35,539 bases of DNA from CAZYZQ01 sp964652075 (lineage in GTDB: Bacteria > Bacillota > Clostridia > Oscillospirales > Oscillospiraceae). The position numbers and the translations under genes are program-made. Location of the stretch: the NCBI GenBank assembly GCA_964652075.1, contig CAZYZQ010000004.1, positions 1 to 35,539 of the forward strand, in the 5' to 3' direction. The notes beneath the pieces are model-generated. The model did no database searches and was not told where the DNA came from. It was given only the letters and a program-made list of their open reading frames with translations. Below are positions 15,415-20,710 of the stretch, piece by piece (position 1 is the first letter of the stretch; each line of letters begins with the position of its first letter).

Positions 15415-15436
15415 CCCGGGAAATGTATGCTACACT
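15408..15436 (+). promoter_or_regulatory. lspA promoter with spacer palindrome
   Basis: TTGTTT (15408-15413), 17 bases, TACACT (15431-15436). TTTCCCGGGAAA (15412-15423) covers the -35 edge and the spacer and is the same 12-base palindrome as in the GNAT promoter. Confidence 0.6.
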
Positions 15437-15478
15437 ATAACCGAAAAATGCCGCGCCTCAGCGGCCTGCAAAATACGC

Positions 15479-15499
15479 GCCGGCAGCGCCGCTGCCGGC
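15479..15499 (+). promoter_or_regulatory. Stable hairpin in the lspA leader
   Basis: GCCGGCAGC-GCC-GCTGCCGGC, a 9-bp perfect stem ending 5 bases before the TTGCCGGAGGG ribosome-site region. Another GCCGG repeats at the ribosome site, so alternative pairing could modulate lspA translation. Confidence 0.4.
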
Positions 15500-15516
15500 A
15501 GTTGCCGGAGGGTCCC

Positions 15517-15996
15517 ATGCTCTACTTTTTCTACGCGCTTGCCGCCGCGGCCATCGTCGCGCTCGACCAGATCTCCAAGGTGCTCGTGCGCGCGCGCATC
15601 CCGGAGTTCGGCGCAGTCCGCCTGCTGCCGGGCGTCGTCCACCTGACCTATGTGCAGAACACCGGCGCGGCGTTTTCAAGCTTTCTCGGCCAGCGCTGGC
15701 TGCTCGTCGGCGTGACGGCGGTGTTTCTGGCGCTGGTGCTCGTTGCGCTGCTCAAAAACTGGATGCCGCACCCGCTGGCGCGCTGGAGCTTCGTGGCGAT
15801 CATCGCGGGCGGGATCGGCAACCTGATCGACCGCGTCGCCTTCGGCTATGTGACGGACATGTTTGCCGTGGACTTCATGGACTTCGCGGTCTTCAACGTC
15901 GCGGATATTTTCGTGGTCTGCGGCTGCATCGGCGTACTGGTCTACGCGCTGTTCTTCGCGGCGAAGGACGCAAAGAAAAAGGGGGACGCGGCATGA
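15517..15996 (+). CDS. lspA: Lipoprotein signal peptidase (signal peptidase II)
   Basis: 159 residues from the ATG at 15517 (GGAGGG upstream); upstream in-frame codons lack similarity. Four membrane helices. Family motifs: LDQISKVLV near the N-terminus, VQNTGAAFSSF in the periplasm-side loop, then GNLIDRVAFGYVTD and FNVADIFV with the two catalytic aspartates. It cleaves the signal peptide of prolipoproteins ahead of the lipid-modified Cys. This window encodes several lipoproteins that would be its substrates. It overlaps the next gene by 4 bases (ATGA), the common lspA plus pseudouridine synthase arrangement of Firmicutes. Confidence 0.95.
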   Translation: MLYFFYALAAAAIVALDQISKVLVRARIPEFGAVRLLPGVVHLTYVQNTGAAFSSFLGQRWLLVGVTAVFLALVLVALLKNWMPHPLARWSFVAIIAGGIGNLIDRVAFGYVTDMFAVDFMDFAVFNVADIFVVCGCIGVLVYALFFAAKDAKKKGDAA

Positions 15997-16892
15997 CGCT
16001 CATCTGCGACGCCGCGGGCGAGCGGATCGACGCCGCCATTGCCCGCCTCTGCCCCGAGCTCAGCCGCAGCGCCGCGCAGCGCCTGCTGGAGGACGGCTGC
16101 GTGACATGCGACGGCGTGCCGCTCCGGAAAAACGCGCGCACCGTTGTGGGCCAGCGCATCGAGCTGACGCTGCCGGAACCGGAGCCGCTCGAAGCCCTGC
16201 CGGAGGACATTCCGCTCGATGTGCGCTACGAGGACGAGGACGTCATTGTCATCAACAAGCCAAAGGGGCTTGTCGTCCATCCCGCGCCGGGCCACGCGTC
16301 GGGGACGCTCGTGAACGCGCTGCTGTACCACTGCGGCGCGAGCCTGTCCGGCGTCGGCGGCGCGCTGCGGCCGGGGATCGTCCACCGCATCGACAAGGAC
16401 ACCTCGGGCCTTCTGATCGTCGCAAAGAACGACTTTGCCCATCAGGCGCTCTCCGCGCAGCTCTCTGACCATTCCATGCACCGAACCTACGAGGCCGTCG
16501 CCTGCGGCGGCTTCCGGGACGATACGGGCACGATCGACGCGCCCATCGGCCGCCATCCGCAGGACCGCAAGCGCATGGCCGTCGTGCCGGACGGCCGTCC
16601 CGCCGTGACGCACTACGAGGTGCTCACGCGCTACCCGGGCTACACGCATCTGCGCCTGCGCCTTGAGACGGGCCGCACGCACCAGATCCGCGTCCATCTG
16701 GCGTGGAAGAACCACCCGATTCTGGGCGACATGGTCTACGGGCATAAAAAGCCCGAGCTGGGGCAGGCTACCCAGTGCCTGCACGCCTGCGCCCTGACCT
16801 TCGCCCACCCGCGCACCGGCGAGCAGATGACCGTCACCTGTGAGCGCCCGGCCTACTTTACCGGCGTACTGGAGGCGCTGGCGCGGCGATAA
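15993..16892 (+). CDS. RluA-family pseudouridine synthase (YlyB/RluD-like)
   Basis: 299 residues. Residues 1-70 are an S4 RNA-binding domain (AAIARLCPELSRSAAQRLLE, then GCVTCDGVPL). The catalytic domain has INKPKGLVVHPAPGH, then GIVHRIDKDTSGLLIVAKND, whose Asp in HRIDKDTSG is the nucleophile. TGRTHQIRVHLAWKNHPILG follows near the C-terminus. Such enzymes isomerise uridine to pseudouridine in large-subunit rRNA or other RNAs; the exact site cannot be told. It begins within the lspA stop, so is translationally coupled. A long hairpin element follows. Confidence 0.92.
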   Translation: MTLICDAAGERIDAAIARLCPELSRSAAQRLLEDGCVTCDGVPLRKNARTVVGQRIELTLPEPEPLEALPEDIPLDVRYEDEDVIVINKPKGLVVHPAPGHASGTLVNALLYHCGASLSGVGGALRPGIVHRIDKDTSGLLIVAKNDFAHQALSAQLSDHSMHRTYEAVACGGFRDDTGTIDAPIGRHPQDRKRMAVVPDGRPAVTHYEVLTRYPGYTHLRLRLETGRTHQIRVHLAWKNHPILGDMVYGHKKPELGQATQCLHACALTFAHPRTGEQMTVTCERPAYFTGVLEALARR

Positions 16893-16896
16893 TACG

Positions 16897-16988
16897 TACC
16901 GAAATTTTGCACAACCTTCCCACAGAACCCCCCACTAAGCTCCCCCCCTGGGGGAGCTTAGTGGGGGGGTGTTCTATCGAGCGTGCGG
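16897..16988 (-). repeat. Palindromic interspersed element, copy D
   Basis: The minus-strand copy reads CGATAGAAC at one end and TGCAAAATTTCGG at the other. The core is a near-perfect 20-bp hairpin around ACTAAGCTCCCCC (16927-16971). The end sequences match copies A, B and C; the core does not. As a hairpin it could also terminate the lspA transcript. Confidence 0.55.
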
Positions 16989-17061
16989 AGCAAAACTGGA
17001 TGCCCGCATCTGGCCTGAAAATATAGTTTAGAAATTCCGCAGAAGTAGGCAGCTATCTGTC

Positions 17062-17090
17062 TTGACAAAGACAAAAAAAGCGGGTATGAT
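17062..17090 (+). promoter_or_regulatory. thiT promoter
   Basis: TTGACA (17062-17067), 17 bases, TATGAT (17085-17090), just upstream of the TPP riboswitch. Confidence 0.88.
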
Positions 17091-17108
17091 AGCGGCAGAC
17101 CGCAACAA

Positions 17109-17212
17109 TCGAAGACAGGGGCGCTGGGCGCAAGCCCGGCTGAGATCAGCGCATAGAGCTGCGCGTGTCCCTCAACCTGATCCGGGTAATGCCGGCGTAG
17201 GAAGTGCTTTCG
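17109..17212 (+). promoter_or_regulatory. TPP (THI-element) riboswitch
   Basis: Conserved core blocks in order: AGGGG near 17117, CCCGGCTGAGATC (17135-17147), CCCTCAACCTGATCC (17169-17183) and GGGTAATGCCGGCGTAGGAA (17184-17203). This is the thiamine pyrophosphate aptamer. With ligand bound it favours the terminator at 17227-17270 and lowers thiT expression. Edges are approximate. Confidence 0.95.
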
Positions 17213-17226
17213 CAATACAATCTGCA

Positions 17227-17270
17227 GTACTGCAAAAGGCTCCATCGGGCTTCTTTTGCGGTACTTTTTT
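17227..17270 (+). terminator. Riboswitch-controlled intrinsic terminator
   Basis: GTACTGCAAAAG (17227-17238) pairs with CTTTTGCGGTAC (17253-17264, one G-U pair), followed by six T. It lies between aptamer and thiT, so control is by transcription attenuation; the ribosome site CTGGAGG follows just after. Confidence 0.88.
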
Positions 17271-17290
17271 CATCTGGAGGAAACAAAACT

Positions 17291-18301
17291 ATGGCGGAAA
17301 CAAAGAGAGAAAAACCAAGTCTCGGCGCACTGGTGTTCGTTGTACTGGGCGCGGTTGCGTTCGCGCTCGGCGTCGTCGGCATCATGGCGGGCGTGGACGG
17401 CCTGCGCGGCGATCTGCTGTTCGGCACGATGGAGGCCACGCACGGCGCTTCCGTTGCGGCGCTGATTATCGGCATCGTCCTGACGCTCGGCGGCCTGCTC
17501 CTCGCGATTGTGGGCTATGCGAAGTTCCCGAAAAAGGGAATGGGCAAGCAGGCGCTGCTGTCCATCTGCGAGGGCGCGATCCTGATCGCGCTGGCGCAGG
17601 TTCTGTCGATGCTCAAGCTCTGGGAGATGCCGCAGGGCGGCTCGATCACGTTGGCCATGCTGCCGATCTGTGTCTACGCTGTCCGCTGGGGCACGGGCCG
17701 CGGCCTGCTGGCGGGTCTGGTATTCGGCCTGTTGCAGCTCATGTTTGACGGCGGCTTCGCCATCGGCTGGCAGTCCGTCATCGGCGACTATCTCGTCGCC
17801 TTCACGGTCATCGGCCTTGCGGGCCTTGGCCATGGGAAATCCGGCGGTATCTTCTGGGGCTCGCTCGTCGGCTGCCTCGCGCGCTACGCGGTGCACTGGG
17901 TCGTCGGCGCGACGGTCTGGGCCGAGTATATGCCGGATGTGTTCTGCGGCATGAACATGAACAGCCCCTGGTTCTACTCCATCGTCTACAACGGCATCTA
18001 CATGATCCCGGACACCGTGCTGGTGCTTGTGATCGTCTGCCTGCTGAACCGGCCGCTGAAAAAGCTCTGGAACGGCGCCGAGATGCGGCCGCAGTTCGGC
18101 TTCTTCTTCGGCGGCGGCACGTCGATCGTCATCGGCGCGCTCGGCATCTGGTACGGCCTTGTGACCCGCGCGGACGCCGGCGTCTCCGGCCCGGCCGGCC
18201 TGATCTTCCTGATCGTCGGCGCCGTGCTGGCCGCGGGCGGCATCGCGCTTCTGCTGTGCGGCGCCGTCCGGCGCGGGCGCCAGAACCGCGCACAGGCCTG
18301 A
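17291..18301 (+). CDS. thiT: ThiT-like thiamine ECF S-component with extra membrane segments
   Basis: 336 residues from the ATG at 17291 (CTGGAGG upstream), much longer than typical ThiT (about 180-200). The central part, about 90-255, is ThiT: ICEGAILIALAQVLSMLKL (first helix), SITLAMLPICVYAVRWGTG (the conserved loop before helix 3), GLVFGLLQLMFDGG, and GCLARYAVHWVVGATVWAEY with residues that line the thiamine pocket. N-terminal residues 10-80 add two helices and residues 262-330 add two more. The S-component captures thiamine and works with the shared ECF transporter module, which is not in this window. The TPP riboswitch confirms thiamine as ligand. The extra helices are unusual. Confidence 0.9.
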   Translation: MAETKREKPSLGALVFVVLGAVAFALGVVGIMAGVDGLRGDLLFGTMEATHGASVAALIIGIVLTLGGLLLAIVGYAKFPKKGMGKQALLSICEGAILIALAQVLSMLKLWEMPQGGSITLAMLPICVYAVRWGTGRGLLAGLVFGLLQLMFDGGFAIGWQSVIGDYLVAFTVIGLAGLGHGKSGGIFWGSLVGCLARYAVHWVVGATVWAEYMPDVFCGMNMNSPWFYSIVYNGIYMIPDTVLVLVIVCLLNRPLKKLWNGAEMRPQFGFFFGGGTSIVIGALGIWYGLVTRADAGVSGPAGLIFLIVGAVLAAGGIALLLCGAVRRGRQNRAQA

Positions 18302-18312
18302 CCACAAAGAAG

Positions 18313-18352
18313 ACCACCCGCCCCGGCCTTGACAGGGCCGGGCGTGGGTGGT
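18313..18352 (-). terminator. Putative terminator for the small-toxin mRNA (minus)
   Basis: An imperfect stem: ACCACCC (18313-18319) pairs with GGGTGGT (18346-18352), and the inner CCCGGCC pairs with GGCCGGG. On the minus strand it is followed by CTTCTTTGTGG, T-rich; on the plus strand no T-run follows. The same stretch contains the antisense RNA promoter. Confidence 0.45.
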
Positions 18353-18357
18353 AAAAT
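18329..18357 (+). promoter_or_regulatory. Promoter of the antisense RNA
   Basis: TTGACA (18329-18334), exactly 17 bases, TAAAAT (18352-18357). Predicted start near 18364. No ORF with a ribosome site follows before the terminator at 18405-18447, so the product is a small RNA. Confidence 0.75.
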
Positions 18358-18363
18358 GTACAT

Positions 18364-18447
18364 AGAAAAGGACGCTGCGACAAGCGAGCGTTCCTTACGT
18401 GGTTAAGAAGTAACCGATGCTTGGAGTGCGGCGGTTACTTCTTTTTT
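18364..18447 (+). ncRNA. Putative antisense RNA antitoxin (type I system)
   Basis: About 84 nucleotides between a near-consensus promoter and a strong terminator. It contains a first hairpin (AGGACGCT with AGCGTTCCT) and the terminator hairpin. Its 3' end covers the last four codons and the 3' untranslated part of the small hydrophobic peptide encoded on the opposite strand. If the toxin mRNA extends to 18303, the whole RNA is complementary to it. The layout is like txpA/RatA of Bacillus. The RNA is inferred from the promoter and terminator only. Confidence 0.6.
18405..18447. terminator. Terminator of the antisense RNA
   Basis: AAGAAGTAACCG (18405-18416) pairs perfectly with CGGTTACTTCTT (18432-18443); the T-run continues to 18447. 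The right arm includes the toxin stop codon on the other strand. Confidence 0.88.
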
Positions 18448-18521
18448 ATGATCTGGTAGATCAGACCGATGGTATCAACGATTACAAGCAGCAATGTAAA
18501 CAGAGCCTCATATGTAACCAT
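18435..18521 (-). CDS. Small hydrophobic peptide, putative holin-like type I toxin
   Basis: 28 residues starting MVTYEALFTLLL and ending IYQIIKKK: a single membrane helix followed by a basic tail. This fits the putative holin-like toxin family (Hol_Tox) and TxpA/BsrG-type peptides, which insert into the membrane. AGGAGGTG stands 8 bases before the ATG at 18521, a near-perfect ribosome site; an in-frame ATG at 18527 is too close to it. The gene has its own consensus promoter and a roughly 98-base structured leader in which the ribosome site is paired (18530-18549). A convergent antisense RNA overlaps its 3' end. Every element of a type I toxin-antitoxin pair is present; toxicity is inferred. 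Confidence 0.72.
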   Translation of the reverse strand: MVTYEALFTLLLVIVDTIGLIYQIIKKK

Positions 18522-18529
18522 GCCCATCA

Positions 18530-18576
18530 CCTCCTCCCATCGGAGGAGGCCAGAAGCTTCCTCCGTACTGGAGGAA
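18530..18576 (-). promoter_or_regulatory. Ribosome-site-sequestering tandem hairpins in the toxin leader
   Basis: On the minus strand CCTCCTC-N6-GAGGAGG (18530-18549) folds the Shine-Dalgarno into a 7-bp stem. Just upstream TTCCTCC-N5-GGAGGAA (18558-18576) forms a second stem. The CCTCC and GGAGG arms are interchangeable, so alternative pairings are possible between a translatable and a silent form. Confidence 0.65.
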
Positions 18577-18625
18577 CAACCGCCTGCCGTTTTGTGCAGC
18601 GCCCTACCCCTTACGGGGCAAGGAT

Positions 18626-18654
18626 ATCTTAGCAAAACAACGCGGGAATGTCAA
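18626..18654 (-). promoter_or_regulatory. Promoter of the small hydrophobic toxin
   Basis: On the minus strand TTGACA (18649-18654), 17 bases, TAAGAT (18626-18631). Transcript start predicted near 18619. Confidence 0.8.
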
Positions 18655-18665
18655 TTGGGCGTCCG

Positions 18666-18697
18666 CCCGACGGTGAAAACCGTCGGGTTTTCTCTTT
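18666..18697 (+). terminator. Intrinsic terminator on the plus strand
   Basis: CCCGACGG (18666-18673) with CCGTCGGG (18680-18687), loop TGAAAA, then TTTTCTCTTT. No plus-strand gene ends just upstream, so it may stop read-through from thiT or the antisense RNA. Confidence 0.75.
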
Positions 18698-18723
18698 ACA
18701 GCTGTCGAAAAAAGGTGTAAAAT
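18695..18723 (+). promoter_or_regulatory. Promoter of the coiled-coil protein gene
   Basis: TTTACA (18695-18700), 17 bases, TAAAAT (18718-18723). Its -35 begins in the T-tract of the preceding terminator. Confidence 0.65.
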
Positions 18724-18791
18724 AAAACAACAGTATTGTGCCGCGGCGGAGCGGCGAATGCCGACAAAACGCCATCGCAGGAGGTGCGGGT

Positions 18792-19622
18792 ATGACGTGT
18801 GTGAAATGCGGACGGGAGATCCCGGATGGGGAGCTGTTCTGCCCGGCGTGCAGCCGTGGGCCGCGCGGGGAAAAGCATTCCAAAGCCGCCCGGCCGGAGA
18901 GCCATCCCGCAGTGCCTAAAAAAGGCGGCGCGCGCCTCGCGCCGAAGCCGGAGAAGAAAAAGCGCGAAAAAGCCGCGGCGCCCGCCCGGCCCAGAGCCGT
19001 ACCGGTGCTGGCGATCCTGCTGGCTGTTATGACGCTGGCCGCGGCCGCGGCCTTCGGCTGGATTTTGATGCAGCGCAATGCGCTTGCGCGCCAGAGGAAC
19101 GCCTATCAGGTACATGAGGCGGATCTTGTCGTGCGCGAGGAGGCGCTGGCCGCCGCGCAGTCCTCCTATGAGGAGACGAGCCGCCGCCTTGCCGCCGCGC
19201 AGGCCGAGAGCGACCGCCTGGCCGAGCAGATCGAGAGCCTGCAGGAGCAGATCTCCGGCAACGAGAACGCGCTGTACCAGTCCGAATACGACATGACGGC
19301 GCTCCAGCAGCAGATCGATCAGATGACACAGGAGAACACCACGCTGACCGACCAGATCCATACGCTTGAGGACGAGATCTCGCAGCTCAATATCACCATC
19401 GGCACACTGCAAACCGACGTCGAAACGCTGACCGACGAGCGCGACGCCTATCAGGTCAAGTCCGACTTCCTCGACGCGCATGTCGTCTTTGTCGAGAATG
19501 ACAATACAAATTACTATCATAATTTTGAGTGCGAAAAATTTGTGAAAAAGAGCTACTGGTGCTACTCCCGCCGTCTGGCGGAGAGCCGGGGCTATGAGCC
19601 GTGTCCGCTCTGCGGCGGCTAG
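18792..19622 (+). CDS. Zinc-ribbon, single-pass membrane protein with coiled coil
   Basis: 276 residues from the ATG at 18792, which has AGGAGGTG upstream. Order: zinc ribbon CVKCGREIPDGELFCPAC (3-20), a Lys/Pro/Ala-rich basic linker (25-75), one membrane helix (about 78-98), and a long coiled coil (about 105-230, heptads rich in Gln/Glu/Leu). A C-terminal segment contains YYHNFECEKF and then GYEPCPLCGG. That last pattern (Tyr-His, Cys, Gly-Tyr-x-Pro-Cys-x-x-Cys) resembles the Ada-like zinc-binding tail found on some secreted nucleases and surface proteins. No enzyme domain is seen. It shares its zinc-ribbon plus membrane-helix plan with the protein at 10797-12473. The AEC permease gene follows after 15 bases, likely in the same transcript. 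Confidence 0.7.
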   Translation: MTCVKCGREIPDGELFCPACSRGPRGEKHSKAARPESHPAVPKKGGARLAPKPEKKKREKAAAPARPRAVPVLAILLAVMTLAAAAAFGWILMQRNALARQRNAYQVHEADLVVREEALAAAQSSYEETSRRLAAAQAESDRLAEQIESLQEQISGNENALYQSEYDMTALQQQIDQMTQENTTLTDQIHTLEDEISQLNITIGTLQTDVETLTDERDAYQVKSDFLDAHVVFVENDNTNYYHNFECEKFVKKSYWCYSRRLAESRGYEPCPLCGG

Positions 19623-19637
19623 AAAGAGGGAGAAGCC

Positions 19638-20561
19638 ATGCAGATAACCGCTATTTTCAGCCAGATGGTCGTCCTGTTTATCACGGTCGCCGTCGGTTAT
19701 CTCGCTGCGAAGACCGGGCAGATGGACCCGGAGATGAACCGCCGCCTGTCGAAGCTCGTCCTCAATGTGACGAATGTGGCGCTGATCCTCTCCTCCGTGC
19801 TCGGCTCAGAGCGGGCCATGGGGACGAAGGATATCCTGATCCTGACGCTCATCGCGGTGCTCAGCTATGTGTTCCTGATCCTTATCTCGTTTGCCGTGCC
19901 GCCGCTGCTGCGCGTGCCGAAGGAGGACGCCGGGACCTACCGCTTTTTGACGATCTTCAACAACGTCGGCTTTATGGGCATCCCGGTGATCCGCGTGGTG
20001 CTCGGGCCGGAGGCCGTGTTCTATGCCGCGATTTTCAATATCCCGTTCTCGTTCCTCGTCTTCACCTACGGCGTGAAGCTGCTCAGCCACGACCCGCGCT
20101 ACGGCAAGCTGACGCTGAAGCTGTTTTTGCAGCCGAGCGTGATCGCCGTACTGCTTGCCTATGTGCTGTACCTGCTGGACCTGCAATACCCGGCCGTGCT
20201 GGTGGACGCCGCGAATTTCATCGGTCAGGTGACAAGCCCCGCCGCGATGCTCATCATCGGCTGCGCGCTGGCACAGCTGCCGCTGCGTGAGATGTTCACG
20301 AATGTGCGGCTGTACATCCTCTCCGTGCTGAAGATGATCCTGCTGCCCATCGCGGCGTACTACATCCTCCAGCTGTTCCATCTGAATGAGACGGTTGTCA
20401 TTGCGACGGTCGTCATGCTCGCCATGCCCGTTGCGACGAACGCGACCATGCTCTGCGCGCAGTATGACGGCAACCACAAGCTGGCCGCAACCGGCATTTT
20501 TATCACGACGGTGCTCTCCGTCGGCACGATCCCGCTTTTGATGAAGCTTTTGTTCACGTAA
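19638..20561 (+). CDS. AEC-family (auxin efflux carrier-like) permease
   Basis: 307 residues, about ten membrane helices, the normal size for bacterial AEC proteins. Typical features are the N-terminal FSQMVVLFITVAVGYLAAK, FLTIFNNVGFMGIPVI in the first half (the conserved N-x-G-F-x-G-x-P crossover), and VVMLAMPVATNATMLCAQY in the second half. Bacterial members include malate and other organic acid transporters; the substrate here is unknown. AGAGGGAGAAG precedes the ATG. Probably cotranscribed with the coiled-coil protein. A strong terminator follows. Confidence 0.87.
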   Translation: MQITAIFSQMVVLFITVAVGYLAAKTGQMDPEMNRRLSKLVLNVTNVALILSSVLGSERAMGTKDILILTLIAVLSYVFLILISFAVPPLLRVPKEDAGTYRFLTIFNNVGFMGIPVIRVVLGPEAVFYAAIFNIPFSFLVFTYGVKLLSHDPRYGKLTLKLFLQPSVIAVLLAYVLYLLDLQYPAVLVDAANFIGQVTSPAAMLIIGCALAQLPLREMFTNVRLYILSVLKMILLPIAAYYILQLFHLNETVVIATVVMLAMPVATNATMLCAQYDGNHKLAATGIFITTVLSVGTIPLLMKLLFT

Positions 20562-20567
20562 TTCCCC

Positions 20568-20596
20568 GCCGCCGCTGTGCCCAGCGGCGGCTTTTT
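20568..20596 (+). terminator. Terminator after the AEC permease
   Basis: GCCGCCGCTG (20568-20577) with CAGCGGCGGC (20582-20591), then TTTTT. Confidence 0.92.
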
Positions 20597-20598
20597 CC

Positions 20599-20627
20599 TT
20601 GACTTATATGTGCCCCACAGCTATAAT
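20599..20627 (+). promoter_or_regulatory. Promoter of the SLH-transglutaminase gene
   Basis: TTGACT (20599-20604), 17 bases, TATAAT (20622-20627). Confidence 0.88.
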
Positions 20628-20710
20628 ATAAGAGCGCTTTTTGAGAAAAATTGGAACATCCGCCGTATTTTGCGAAAAAAGGCCACACGGCGGATAGAAG
20701 AACGCAGGTG

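Noticed and set aside
16921..16980. A simple terminator after the pseudouridine synthase
   Set aside because: The stem is strong, but no T-run follows and its ends match the interspersed element family; listed as a repeat that may also terminate.
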